Source: Symbiodinium microadriaticum (lineage: Eukaryota; Sar; Dinophyceae; Suessiales; Symbiodiniaceae). From it: a DNA stretch of 64,000 nucleotides. The first letter of the stretch is position 1; every line of letters starts with the position of its first letter. Shown in pieces: positions 30,494 through 41,156 of this stretch. Position numbers and translations under genes: made by a program. The notes below the pieces were generated by a model. The model was not told the DNA's origin. It saw nothing but the letters and a program-made list of their open reading frames with translations, and searched no databases. The stretch lies in assembly GCA_001939145.1 (NCBI GenBank), contig LSRX01000815.1, forward strand, positions 64,285-128,284. The letters run 5' to 3'.

Positions 30494-32768
30494 GTGATCC
30501 CGGTCTCTGCGGCTTTTGGTGGGTTGTGGGGACTCGGGGGTGCAAGGATTTTCAGGGTTTAGGGTTCTTCTGATACGGATTTTCAGGTTTCAGGGTTCTT
30601 CATATAAGGATTTTTTCAGGGTTTAGGTTTTTTTTTTAATCTGGGGGCTCTGACTTGTTTGGAGAAGGGTAATGGTGATGATGGTGATGATGCTAACGAT
30701 GATGGGTGTTGTTGCTAAGGTGACGGTGGTCATCGTCATCATCCTCATCCTCATACCAATAGATTTCCGTCACCTTGGAAGGCTTTAATTTAATGCGCTG
30801 GAAGTTTCCCTGTTATTGACATAAGCAAGCCCCGGTCTCCAGTTCCTCAGCTATATGGGCGGAGAGGCAAGCAGTGTATTCGGCCAAAAGCAGTTCCTGG
30901 CTCCTGTTCTCAAGACAGTTCGTATAGCTTCTGCATCCCTGGAAGTCGAGAGCTGCCCAGCTTAGTATAGGGGCCCTAATAAGTACCTATACTATTTTTG
31001 GGGCTCCTTATTAAAAATTATAGTATATTGGACCCCAAAACCCTATTCTAAGTTTAAGGCCCCTACATTGTAGTTTAGTGTACACGCCAGTCTGCCGAGA
31101 GAGCAACACATTTACGGGCAGTGTTCGAACGGCCTTTTAGCCTTCGCAGCCTGTGACCCAACTGCTGCCGTGCTTATGGCGATGCTTATGGTTGACAGAC
31201 TTGGTTCTTTGTTGTCTATCAGTCTGAGCAAGGTTGCCGTTCTCGTCATCCATAGTTTTCTGCTCTCTGCCCGGGAGGCATGTAGTAATGCTCAGATTTC
31301 TTTGCTGCTTAGGGGCATTCCGAAACCTGTCGCATCAAGAGGTGCAAGAGAACCGGCTTGAGAGAAGCATGTTTGGGGAGAACAGCCAGTCATGGCCACG
31401 GATCGCAGCCTAAGTAACTAGAAGTAAGGGTTACAGCTATAAGACGCTGCTAGAAAGAAGGACTCCTGTTTCTATCGGGGTTCTATAGGGGGTTCTTTAG
31501 GGTTTGTAGGGCAGACTGCGACCGAGGTCTGCCGGACCGGCAGCAGAACTGGTCGCACTACGTCCTGTGCACCACCCAGCTAACTGACCTTCCGCGGTTC
31601 TGTTGTACTGCAAACGGAGGTCTAGGCGAAGGGCTTCAGTTTTGGAACCACGGCTTGCATTGCCGCAGAGTCTAGATCGTAGACCCAAATTGTGTAGACA
31701 CCGGCCAGCCTGTGCATGATGGGGGCCTCTGTGACTTGGCCACCGAGGTGGAGCGAGAAGTTTGGCACGGATCCCAGCTGCAAGAATCGGAGAGAAAGCA
31801 GTCCTAGTGACCTAGTGCTCATGATGACAACGGGCATATGATGTGGACCCATCTTTGACAAGTGACACTGATAATGCTTACACACAGTGTTTGAATGCAT
31901 GAGCCTGTCTACGTGATGTAGGTTCGCATGCTTACCTTCTAAAATGTATACGTCTTCACACCTATCTCTTTTGGTGGACATGAATGCAAGATTGCGATCT
32001 GTCGGGGTGTTGCCCGGAATGAGCATGGGCTTCAGGGATGACGCCCTCAACTACTCCTCCTACTGCTAATGCTACCTGCTAGTACGACTACGACTGCTAT
32101 GACGACTACCACTGCTGTTTCTACTACCACGACGACGACGACGGCGACTGCTACTGCCACATTACTTCTGCCTTTGGCTAACACTACGACGACGACAACT
32201 GCGGCGACGGCGACGAAGACGACGACTACTACTGTACTACTAAGACGACGGCTTAGTGCTGACATGTTTAGAATGATGATGTTTCTAGGCAAAGTTCATC
32301 ATGTAGACAGTAGAACAGATTACCCACATACACGGTCACCCTTCAGCATACGGGTAAGATGCTACAATCACAACAAGATCAGTTGCTTCAACGTCGAATG
32401 CAGTTGTTACAATCACTGGTTTTCTCAATGTTGGGTGTTATCAGGGGTAAGCCTGGCAGCCCCAAGCCCTTACCTCCTTCTGAATCCGGCTTCTCAAGGC
32501 AAGCAATCCTTCGTTTTCAGCATTCCGCCTTGACAAGCTGGATCGTCCCAGTAGGTGCTGCAGGCTCACGGCGCAAGGAATCATTACATAATGTAGTATA
32601 CTCTACTATAATATAACTTAACTTAATATGACATAACATACTACAATGTAATGCAAATAATTAATACGGTATACACTACTATGGCATGATGTAATATAAC
32701 CAAGCATTGTAGTGACTCTTGTAGGGCCCTCAAGTCAGCCGTGTCTTGCTTTTCCCGGTGTGGCTCAG
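30494..32768 (+). other. Long intron before the second G8 domain
   Basis: Holds TTTAGGG sequence near its start, GATG repeats and one MITE-like repeat (30966-31080). No family-consistent exon seen. Confidence 0.5.
30966..31080. repeat. MITE-like repeat, copy C
   Basis: Begins GGGGCCCTAATAAGTA and ends AAGGCCCC, with TATACTATTTTTGGGG and TTATAGTATATTGGACCCC inside: inverted ends and an inverted core. Confidence 0.6.
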
Positions 32769-32882
32769 GTGATGTTACCTCGGAGGTGGTGGAGATCAAG
32801 AAAGAGGACTGGATCATGATGGACCTGCCAGACGTGCGTGTCAAGAACCTCACGATCTACGGCAAGCTGTCTTTCGACGACA
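32769..32882 (+). CDS. Exon, G8 domain start, module 2
   Basis: GGCTCAG acceptor, 114 nt, GC donor. Reads GDVTSEVVEIKKEDWIMMDL, then PDVRVKNLTIYGKLSFDD. 'G-D-V-x-V-x-I...L-x-x-L-x-I-x-G-x-L-x-F-D-D' is the opening of a G8 domain. Ends with one base of a Ser codon completed in the exon at 33209. Confidence 0.85.
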
Positions 32883-33208
32883 GCTGGACTCTCAGATTCC
32901 CTGCCCCTGCCAGGGTTTGGTCGCTGATATCGTTGTTGAATCATCGTGGTATAAAGATGACTAGTGATTTGGAAGAACACAGAGCAACGCTAGTCCTATT
33001 TTTTCTGCAATCGGCACAGCTATCAGAGATGATTGCAGAAGGCATCTGTCTGCCCAGCTTTGAGGTGTTGGGGTTTAGTTGCGTTTTTGGTTTAGGGCCC
33101 CGCTGGCAAAACATGATATGGCCTAAACCCTAACCCCTGTATGTGTTTATTTTCTGCCATCTCGGAAGACGGTGCTGCAGACAGGCGAAGATCGTTATTT
33201 CGTCACAG

Positions 33209-33232
33209 GCCCGGCGGACTTGAAACTGAAGG
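33209..33232 (+). CDS. Micro-exon (24 nt), G8 domain, module 2
   Basis: GTCACAG acceptor and GTGTCT donor. It supplies (S)PADLKLK(D) between LSFDD and NILVWG. Both split codons complete correctly (A+GC gives Ser, G+AC gives Asp), which strongly supports the call despite the length. Confidence 0.7.
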
Positions 33233-33620
33233 GTGTCTTAGGGTTCTTAATATTATGTTTGTATATACTCTAATCGACCCAACACACTGTCGAAATTATC
33301 AAGGCCACTCTGTCAGAGCTTCGGGGTTCTGGGATTAGGGTTTCAGGGCTTCCGGAGGTGATAGCTTGTGGCATGCCGTCGAGGGTTCGGGGCTTCCTCC
33401 CTGTTTGCAGCAGAATGATTTTCCAAGTGGTGCACCGAGTGCTGACTTAAGTCTTTGTAGTGTGTGAGTTTCTGGGCTGCAGTTCTTTGAAGTCTGGTTA
33501 ACTTGATTCGGCAACGGCTGCCATGCGCAAGCCTCCGTGCCACGGTGTTCTTGTCATGGCTGCCCCAACATAGAGAGCGACACCCAAGCCGACTGCCCCT
33601 GAGCCCGGCTTGCCTGACAG

Positions 33621-33656
33621 ACAACATCCTGGTGTGGGGAACGCTGGAGATCGGCC
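33621..33656 (+). CDS. Exon, NILVWGTLEIG, G8 domain, module 2
   Basis: CTGACAG acceptor, (D)NILVWGTLEIG(R), GC donor (GCTTGG). 'I-x-V-x-G-x-L-E-I-G' is the central G8 strand pair. Phase 1 on both sides fits its neighbours. Confidence 0.85.
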
Positions 33657-33859
33657 GCTTGGCAGCGGAATTCGGAGCAAGATGCTGCATGTCTTCTCAC
33701 AGTCGTTGATGACATTGGCATGCACGTCGGGTTTTCAAAAAAACTATGGGCGCTGGGCCGACGGATGGAAAGACGGACCGACCTGCATTGAAAAGCTTTT
33801 TGTCTATCACTTCTTCAATGGTCTCATTATCCGAATCAGAAAGTCGTCTGGGCACTCAG

Positions 33860-33924
33860 GTACTAAAGACAAGCCTTTCGGTGCCGAGACGGGGAAGACT
33901 ACGACCATCGTGCTTCGTGGATAT
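33860..33924 (+). CDS. Exon, TKDKPFGAETGKTTTIVLRG, G8 domain, module 2
   Basis: ACTCAG acceptor and GTGTTG donor. Reads (R)TKDKPFGAETGKTTTIVLRG plus Y. 'G-T-x-x-x-P-F...I-x-L-x-G' is the G8 strand after LEIG. Phase joins exactly to the previous exon. Confidence 0.85.
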
Positions 33925-34153
33925 GTGTTGAACACAGAGGACGGTTGCACTTGCCTGCCCATGGGGGTTGGGCCCATGATGCGGTGCATTCATACGGTTC
34001 ATATATTGTGCTGGTTCTACTGGGGCCCGTTCTTTGTGGTCCCACCTGGGGCACCTTATCATGCTCGCACGTTGTAAACTAAGACTGAACTATGTGCTCT
34101 TGAATGCAGCGTCCTCAACGAACAACTCCCACCTCGTCATGGCTGCGCATCAG

Positions 34154-34192
34154 GACTACGTTTACGTGGAAGAGCAGAGTCTTTGGGGCAAG
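34154..34192 (+). CDS. Exon, DYVYVEEQSLWGK, G8 end, module 2
   Basis: CATCAG acceptor and GC donor (GCTCGG), phase 0/0. DYVYVEEQSLWGK fits the 'x-x-x-x-L-G-x-K' strand before the IAVxGT strand. Confidence 0.7.
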
Positions 34193-34372
34193 GCTCGGAT
34201 CCTCTTTCTACACATTCTATACCTTTCGTGGTCTGATTAACGAGGACTCATGTTCCCTAGTGGTACTGAACAGGGCGCGACAATGCGAGCCAAGCATTCC
34301 GACACACATGATGACATTCGGGCTCATTAATCGCCAGCCCCCAAACCCCTGAACACATGAGCACTGCTAGGC

Positions 34373-34466
34373 CCTAGAAGGAGCCCTAAACTCTAAACTC
34401 CCTTAAGCCCTAAACCCTAAGCCCTAAACCCCAAACCCTAAACCCTAAACTCCCTTAAGCCCTTGA
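34373..34466 (-). repeat. Telomere-like tract, CCCTAAA orientation
   Basis: About 11 units, 30 nt before the exon at 34496. Confidence 0.95.
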
Positions 34467-34495
34467 GCCTTTTGGCCATGCTTTGGTTTCGGCAG

Positions 34496-34528
34496 GTGAT
34501 CGCCGTGCCGGGCACTGCCGGGAGCCCA
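34496..34528 (+). CDS. Exon, VIAVPGTAGSP, module 2
   Basis: TCGGCAG acceptor, 11 codons phase 0/0, GTATAC donor. It matches the 'K-x-I-A-V-x-G-T' strand; counterpart of IGTMDIHG at 257. Tightly bracketed by CCCTAAA (34373-34466) and TTTAGGG (34578-34636). Confidence 0.7.
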
Positions 34529-34577
34529 GTATACCGAACGCCCCCCCAGGAGCTTACAAGGCACTTAGTAGCTCCGG

Positions 34578-34636
34578 GGTTTAGGTTTAGGGTTTAGGGT
34601 TTGCGGTTTAGGGGTTGGGATTCAGAGTTAAGGGTG
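34578..34636 (+). repeat. Telomere-like tract, TTTAGGG orientation
   Basis: Units start about 50 nt after the exon ending at 34528. Confidence 0.9.
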
Positions 34637-35365
34637 TCGTGTCCTTGGTTTAAGGTTTCGTGTTGCAGGCGCTTTTTTAAAGGTGAGGCCCTTTTTCCCA
34701 TTTGCCGAAGAGCGGCAAGGAGCCCAAGGGCCGACAGTTGTCTTTCGGAGCCATGTTCGACTCACTTCGTGTTTCGGGAATTGGCGTTTCGGGTTTAGGG
34801 GGGAATGTTCACCAGAACTCAGCCGTATTTTCCGTGCGGAAGCGAGATTAGCCGAATCGAAGTATAACACTCTGTCGTGGCTAGGAATGAGAGCCGGAGC
34901 GGTTTTCCTCCCACGCGCTTAAGCTCGAATTCCAAGTTAATCCTTCTTGGACATCCTGTGGAGATGCCACTCTTTGGACACCGACTGAGTTCCAAACCTA
35001 TGGCGCTCCCATCGACGAGACATGGCCGTTGCCTCGCAGGGGTGTTGGAGAGCTTCCTTCAACGTAGGCAGTTGGGCTGAAGATTTGGGTTTATACTCTG
35101 TGGGGTGTGTGCCTGGAGAGAGCGGAAGAGTTGGAGGTCTGAAGAACGGTTGAGCCAATTCAGCAAAGGCACAGCCCTAGACCAGATGCGATTGAGGGTG
35201 GCGACGCTATACAGCAGCCAGCTACACGCAGATATGCCGCATGCAGTGTTGCTCATCAGACCGCTTGAAGCACGAGAGCCCTGAGCCCTACATGGCCCTA
35301 CATCCGAACACGGCCCCGAAAGTTCGTTGAAGAGTCCCCGATGCTTCTTTCCGAAAGCCTCAAAG

Positions 35366-35411
35366 GCTTCGCCTGGCAATGACGATCGGCGAGAATGACG
35401 AGTCCGCCTGC
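35366..35411 (+). CDS. Exon, LRLAMTIGENDESAC, module 2
   Basis: CAAAG acceptor and GTTTGG donor. LRLAMTIGENDESAC aligns with TRLAETAKAGDMKIV of module 1 (R-L-A-x-T...D). TTTAGGG tract follows at 35461. Confidence 0.55.
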
Positions 35412-35460
35412 GTTTGGAACACCACTGGGCCGGGCCGAGAAGAGTTCTGGGGTTTGCGGT

Positions 35461-35535
35461 TTTTAGGCTTCGGGGGTATAGGGTTTAGGTTTAGGGGTTT
35501 AGGGTTTTGGGATGTGTTGGGAGTTTAGGGTTCAG
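35461..35535 (+). repeat. Telomere-like tract, TTTAGGG orientation
   Basis: TAGGGTTTAGG units, 50 nt after the exon ending at 35411. Confidence 0.85.
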
Positions 35536-35879
35536 GCCGCGGTTGTTGTGGGTGTGGGATTGCGGTTTTGAGATCTTACGGGAGGTTCGGGTTTAGGCGG
35601 GTTTAGGGCGTGGAGGGTATCCATGGGCATTTGTGAGCAAGAGTGGCAGCGATTGGACTAATATGTAACTTCGCGATTCATGCATCCTTACCCTCATCAT
35701 CTTGTTGTTCGCAGCCACAATCACGGTAGTCTGACTGGTTCTTAGTAGTGAATGGAGGAATGGGTTACTGGGACGACGAACTATGGTAACTATGGGTAAC
35801 CTTAAGAGACTATCATGGGGATCCATTCCCCCATTCCCTCCTGAGAACCAGGGAGTAGTGTCCCTATCCTGGTCCGCAG

Positions 35880-35897
35880 CATCGGAGTGGAAGCCAG
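35880..35897 (+). CDS. Candidate micro-exon (18 nt), SEWKP, module 2
   Basis: CCGCAG acceptor and GC donor. (x)SEWKP(A) would parallel VDWQAG of module 1, and the split Ala codon completes with the exon at 37797. Very short. A long minus-strand open frame overlaps it, so it is tentative. Confidence 0.4.
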
Positions 35898-37796
35898 GCC
35901 GCTGGAGTGGCCCGCCGGTGCCCTTGTGGGCTTTTCGCCGACGGAGCCGCCCCGCCATGCTCTGACCCGGGCTCTTTGCCCAGGGTGGGAAGTAGGTTAG
36001 AGTCAGAGTGTTACTACCATGGCCTAGTGAAAGTACCATGTAGCCGCCATTTCTCCTGATCCCAATCGTCTAGTGCTGTGAAACACAGGGTCTTAAGTCC
36101 AGGTTGCATCATGTCAGGCCAGGCCACAGGCGGTGCTGCCTTGGCCCAAGCCAGGTTCGACGAGCCTTGGGATCGCACGGTGTCTCGCACTCTCACAGAA
36201 GCTCCTGCTGGGGGCTTAGGCACCAGTCTGACTTGGAGCCATGACATCAAAGCGCTGCGATGCATCGGTCAGCATCCCGGTCAAGATTCACTCTTGTTCC
36301 TTTTCTGAGGAATACGACGAAGAGAATGGATGCTACAGGCGATGCACTGCTTTTCATTACTTTTTCCGACATGCGCAATCTGTATCAAAAGTTGTTGCAC
36401 TTTGGCGAGCCTTCCCGGATCTGCTGTAGCTTGCGGAGGACAGGCATCCAGCCGAGCATGTTCATCTCATTCAACATGCCTCCAACTGCAACACATACCT
36501 CCCTTTGTATTTCCTTCGCCTCCAGCATACTGTCATGCACCTGAAGATGCTAAACGTATCCCCTACAATATGACACTGGCTAAGAAATGGAAATGTCTAT
36601 GTATCTGGACAGCTGGGTGTGGACTTGCCGCAGAATCAGCTCCCCTCCTCCGGCGTCGCAGGCTCCGCTTTTCAGGCAGCCTGGGTGAGCGACGCTTCGC
36701 TGATGACATCGACGTCGGCGGCGGCAAGAAGGCGTCTTAGGGCTAAGGGAGTGCCGTAGTAGAATGCATAGTGAACGTACTGTATGATCGACACTGTATG
36801 GAAAGTGCTGTTCATGTCTGCCAGGATATGCGGCAAGATGTGAGGATAAACAGCCAGACAGAAGAGTGCAAGCCATTCCGTGATGAAGCAGACGGTAGGT
36901 TGCAGGACTTCCGCAGACGTTTACTACGGGACATTACAGCACATTTCGGATATCGTCACTACAATGTAAGATGATAAGATGAACGTGTTCTGCGGAGTTG
37001 TCAGGTGTCTTGTATGGTGGCGGGCCCTATCTGTGGGTTCCAGACAGGATTAATGATGTATTGGGATTGGCACTTCTGCCTACTTCAGCCTACTCCATAT
37101 CTCCCTGCTTCTTCGCCAGGTCTCACTTCGAGGCATTGTCACCCGCCTCGACCGAACGGTGCCTTGCTTAAGACGTGGAGAGTTTAACACCGGGAGCCTC
37201 ATTTCAGTAAGTTGGTGATAGGGATGCATCAAGGTTTTCTTTGAGTGATAAAGGCGAAGCAAGCACGACGAAGGAGCGCAAATCACACCGTTACCCAAAA
37301 TGAGTAGCACCAGGCTCTTCTCGGCCACTGAAACACTGGTTGCTATACAATAAGTCAAAAGACTTGATAGCGACGGCAATAAACGCCATCATCACAGCCT
37401 AGCAGTCCCTGCAGCAAGCAAACAAAAACACACACACACACACACACACAAATACGTAGGTGCAGGCTTTACGCAAGCGCAGCAAGTCACAGGCAGCTTC
37501 AGAAAAAGGCGATTCTGGGCCTGAGGTAGAGAAACACCACGGCCGATGGTTTCGGGCCCTTTAGGTATGGTATGGTCAATGGGTTCTCTACATTATTCTA
37601 CACACCGAGAAACATAAGATAACCGCCCAAGATCCTAGATCTCAAGTCCCAAAGCCGAAGGGACGTCGCTTCGAGCCCGATTCCACGGAGCTCTGAAGTA
37701 GGCCCATTGCTCCGTCCCCCGGGTCATGAAACTGTAGTCACCTCCCAACCTTTAAAACCCTAAACCCCTAAACCCTATATAAAAACCTAAATCCAG
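35898..37796 (+). other. Intron(s), no firm exon
   Basis: Open frames on both strands near 35.6-36.3 kb look like composition effects. Nothing matches the family. CCCTAAA repeats lie at the 3' end. Confidence 0.4.
37752..37781 (-). repeat. Telomere-like tract, CCCTAAA orientation
   Basis: Three units before the micro-exon at 37797. Confidence 0.85.
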
Positions 37797-37817
37797 CGGA
37801 GGTGATCATCGAGTCGC
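37797..37817 (+). CDS. Candidate micro-exon (21 nt), EVIIES, module 2
   Basis: ATCCAG acceptor directly after a CCCTAAA tract (37752-37781), GTGAGA donor. (A)EVIIES(R) parallels GEELMVAV. Split codons complete on both sides. Confidence 0.5.
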
Positions 37818-38247
37818 GTGAGATTGATGGCACTGGCGGCAGCGCCTACGGAGGTTGGCCAGGGTTCAGAGCCGCGCAGGGGTCCTGTGGCCGTTGCGCA
37901 AGATGATCTTCGAAGGATGCTGGGGTTTGGGGCATGTCAGGTGTAGATGTAGGATTTAAGAGCCTGCGCCTTGCCGGGATCGGAGGGATGAGCAGGAAGT
38001 TCAGGAAGAACCACCGGCAGCCGGCAGATGGGGACCATTTTTGTTCTGCTTATGTGCCTCTAAATACCGAAACGGAATCAAGACATGCAGATCGATGAAT
38101 TCATCTGCAGTCCTCAGCCCCAATTAATGTGCTTCTGAAGCCCAAGCACCTCAGTACGGAAGCTGTCATCCTGGGGGATTCTGGGTTGAGGGTTCAGGGT
38201 TAGCTACCCGCAACTTGGTTCTGAACTGGTCACTTGCCCCCGCAGAG

Positions 38248-38267
38248 GTCACATCGAAGTCTTCGAC
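38248..38267 (+). CDS. Candidate micro-exon (20 nt), HIEVFD, module 2
   Basis: GCAGAG acceptor and GTGCCA donor. (R)HIEVFD parallels EIPHKHFD of module 1 and is in phase with the EVIIES exon. Confidence 0.4.
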
Positions 38268-38613
38268 GTGCCAGTGACCCAGAGAAACATGAAGCCAGCA
38301 GGGATGATGACGATGATGATGATGGTGGTCATGAACATGATCGTGATCTTGATCATAATGATGACTGATGACGATGCTGGTTTCTATGATGATAGCAAGC
38401 CGCCAGAGTCATTGGAGCATGATTTGCTTGACTAGAAAGAGAAGGCATATGCTCAACACATATTGGCGAAAGCCGGCACGAGACGAACAGGAACAGTTGC
38501 TGTGGCAGTGGTCATGTTCAAAGCCACTTGCAAGAAGACGACATCTGTGAAACGAGGGCCATTGCGACATCTGCAGCATTACCAGGTGTTCAGACAGTTC
38601 AGGCAGTGTAGCC

Positions 38614-39441
38614 ATGTGGCTGCCGTCCAGATTGGGTCTGTGCTGCATTGCTGCAGCATCCGCATGTGCACCTTATGAGTACTACGACGCCGCGGCTCTG
38701 GCGAATGTCAGTGCAAAGTTTGGCGCGCCGTACACCATCCTTGCCAAACCCGAGCCGTCCTTATCTCTAGACGGACAGCGCCTGGAGTTCACGGCCAGAC
38801 TCAAGACATCTTGCACCCATGTCGTCCCGCAGTTCTCGATATCAGAAGCCGAGGCACACGATTTGGGTAAGATCTTTGTGGCAATTCGCAGCGAGCCTGC
38901 CTGCAGCAGTCTGCAAGGAAAAGGGGAGAAAGAGTGGACCGGCCGTGTGGCTGTCCGGCTCCCGGCAGCTGACGGAGTGGAAGCCCGGTTGTTGGCCTTT
39001 CCTCCTGGCTCCGAGTACGAGCTTTGGAAGATAGATCTTGCAGCAAGACGCCCGGCCCCTGCAAAAGTGCGTCTCTATGTGCACCGAGCTCAGCCGAAGA
39101 TCGAAAATCCAAACGGCCCCTGTAGCACGATGCTTACCGTGGCTCCGGGCACCGCCATGCCCGAGTTGCTGGCAATGGCCACGCAGATCCTGGGCATCCG
39201 AGTCGTGGCTCTCCGGGCGGAGGAGGATCCCGAGAGTCCGCTTCAGGAGTTGGTGGACGAGGCCAGCCTCCTTGCGTTTGAGGCGCCGCCTCGACGAGCC
39301 GATGTCCACCAGCCACTAGACTCACTAGACACGCAGCAGGCTGAGGCGCCATCTGTGAAGGAGCAGGGCGGCGAGCCCAACTGCACTGATCATGCGGCGG
39401 CGGAGAAGTCCACATTGCCATACATCTTCGCCCAGCTATGA
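38614..39441 (+). CDS. Long single open frame with a ubiquitin-fold (doublecortin/KHA-like) segment; nested gene, retrocopy or last exon
   Basis: 275 codons with strong GC-rich third positions, ending in a stop, unlike the tiny exons around it. Residues about 20-140 are not recognised. AKVRLYVHRAQPK...MPELLAMATQILGIR...LQELVDEASLLAFEA looks like a beta-grasp fold of the doublecortin or KHA kind: a basic first strand, an LLxxAT helix, then an L-x-D-E-A-x-L turn. It does not fit the G8 protein. The first Met may not be real; coding may begin near TATGAGTACTACGAC after an intron. The function is unknown. Confidence 0.6.
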   Translation: MWLPSRLGLCCIAAASACAPYEYYDAAALANVSAKFGAPYTILAKPEPSLSLDGQRLEFTARLKTSCTHVVPQFSISEAEAHDLGKIFVAIRSEPACSSLQGKGEKEWTGRVAVRLPAADGVEARLLAFPPGSEYELWKIDLAARRPAPAKVRLYVHRAQPKIENPNGPCSTMLTVAPGTAMPELLAMATQILGIRVVALRAEEDPESPLQELVDEASLLAFEAPPRRADVHQPLDSLDTQQAEAPSVKEQGGEPNCTDHAAAEKSTLPYIFAQL

Positions 39442-39519
39442 CGGATGGCAAAAAAGCAAAAGAGCAGCAAGCACTCGATTTTCAGGTTTCTACTGCGGCC
39501 ATTTGCACTGCTTCTGCAC

Positions 39520-39545
39520 TGCTGCTGCTGCTGCTGCTGCTGCTG

Positions 39546-39590
<45 letters not shown>

Positions 39591-39606
39591 TACTACTGTA
39601 CTACTA
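39520..39606. repeat. (CTG)n(CTA)n microsatellite
   Basis: Perfect CTG units turn into ACT/CTA units just downstream of the 275-codon frame. Confidence 0.95.
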
Positions 39607-40158
39607 TACTGGCGCGGCTGCTCCTACTCGTACTCTTGATATCATTCCTACTGCTGTTCCCATTACTCGTACTTTTCAGTCGGCGGTGACTACTAAGACT
39701 ACCACCACCATCCACCATAGTCAATATCCTCATCATCCGCCGCAGCAACCATCATAACCATGACCATGACGATCAGCTGCACTAGCACCAAGCATCTGGC
39801 GTAGTTTATGTTGAGACAAGACAAAACATCACACACTGCTGATTGGACTGCCTCCTCGGAAGCCTTATGCCCTCCGGCATTAGAGATCTTATACCCAATA
39901 GCTGACTGCCATCTATGTTCTCTCAGGGCTTTGGGCGATCTGGCTGGCAGCAGTATGGTGGGCAGCTGTGCTGCAAGAGTCTACAGTGCTCTGGTCGTAC
40001 CTGCTTCTCAGCGGATTTGCCCTTTGGAAGCTATGAGGAGACCGTAGGAGAACGCAAAGGTTTCAGGGTTTTGCTAAACCCTGAACCCTAGAAAACCCCT
40101 GACGTACCAGTTCATTACGCCGCCTTCCAACGGCCCCTGAGGTGAATGCGCCTTCCAG

Positions 40159-40193
40159 CTGCTGCCCCAGTGAGGTCTCAAATCTTCGGAGGA
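40159..40193 (+). CDS. Candidate exon, AAPVRSQIFGG, module 2
   Basis: CTTCCAG acceptor and a classical GTAAGG donor, ending in phase 0 to match the exon at 40613. Lies after CCCTAAA-like (about 40074-40100) and before TTAGG-like sequence. Confidence 0.4.
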
Positions 40194-40309
40194 GTAAGGT
40201 TTGGGGCTTAGGAACTAGAATACAATAGAGTCAAATGAACGGGAAAAGATGGTGCAACGAATGCGTTTGTGTGTTTATTGTATGGTATATGTGCTATGAA
40301 TACATGTCG

Positions 40310-40470
40310 AACGTGTGTGTGTGTGTGTGCGTGTGTAGATATCTGTGCATATACATGTGTGTCTATATAGATGCACACCCAGACACACACACACACACAC
40401 ACGTTTTCATGCACGCGATCGACGGATGGATGGATGGATGGATTGACGGATGGATGGATGGATTATGTAG
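40310..40470. repeat. (GT)n, (CA)n and (GGAT)n microsatellites
   Basis: A GT block (40312-40336), a CA block (40382-40402) and GGAT units (40425-40466) lie close together. The GT and CA blocks are inverted complements. Confidence 0.9.
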
Positions 40471-40612
40471 GTAGATGAATAGGTAGACAGATTCACCACA
40501 GGTCGGCCAGTAGCACTAGTCTAGCCATGTTACACAAGCTAGCAATAGTAACCGAGGCATAAACCAATAGCAACCGAGGCATACAACCAAAACGCATGTG
40601 CGCAGTGCGCAG

Positions 40613-40664
40613 CGTGTGGTCCGCGACTGGAAGAAGCTCTACCTGCCCAGAAGACTCGAATTCT
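40613..40664 (+). CDS. Exon, RVVRDWKKLYLPRRLEF, module 2
   Basis: GCGCAG acceptor and GTATGC donor. RVVRDWKKLYLPRRLEF aligns with RSVASDMKTIYLTAPLEL of module 1 (D-x-K-x-x-Y-L...L-E-F/L). Confidence 0.65.
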
Positions 40665-40978
40665 GTATGCCACATTGCGCATTCACAGCGGATATGGTAT
40701 GCGAGTTGTGGGGTAACTTACAAGTGGCAAACTCCCAACTTTAGCCAGCCTTTGGCCCAACCCTTCGTGACCGTCTCAGCAAGCAAGCCGGAGAATCTGC
40801 CACAAAGCCTTCCGGTCGAGCCCAGCTCAGACTGTGATAACAACGACAGGTTGACGCAACCGTAGTACGATAGAAATCTTCTCGCAACTCCAGGAAGGAG
40901 GCAGTGTCGACAATCTGTGTGCCGAAACGTCCAGCACCAAATCGGCCTACCACCTGAACCGAGCACACCAACAGATAA

Positions 40979-41135
40979 AGGCTCCTCTTTGGCTTCGGAA
41001 ACAGTCTGGAATATACTTTGATGAGACCCCAAAGGAACTATGACATTCTGTACTAGTTTCTTCTTTGGCTTCGGAAGCAGTCTGGACTTTACTACGATGA
41101 GACCCCCAAGTAACTACGACATTATGTGCTAGTTT
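40979..41135 (+). repeat. Tandem duplication, about 78-bp unit, two copies
   Basis: TCTTTGGCTTCGGAA...GATGAGACCCC...AACTA.GACATT.TGT.CTAGTTT occurs twice (about 40984-41060 and 41062-41135) with a few changes. The second copy ends at the proposed acceptor of the exon at 41133. Confidence 0.8.
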
Positions 41136-41156
41136 GGAACAGAAGCTGGACACGAG
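41133..41156 (+). CDS. Candidate micro-exon, LEQKLDTR, module 2
   Basis: GTGCTAG acceptor and GTACAC donor. LEQKLDT(R) could be the counterpart of EEYIDLSAE before the LLSRN strand. Weak. Confidence 0.4.

Noticed and set aside
35593-36308. Overlapping minus- and plus-strand frames of about 80-150 codons
   Set aside because: Basic, Arg/Pro-rich, no motif, open on both strands: GC-composition effect.
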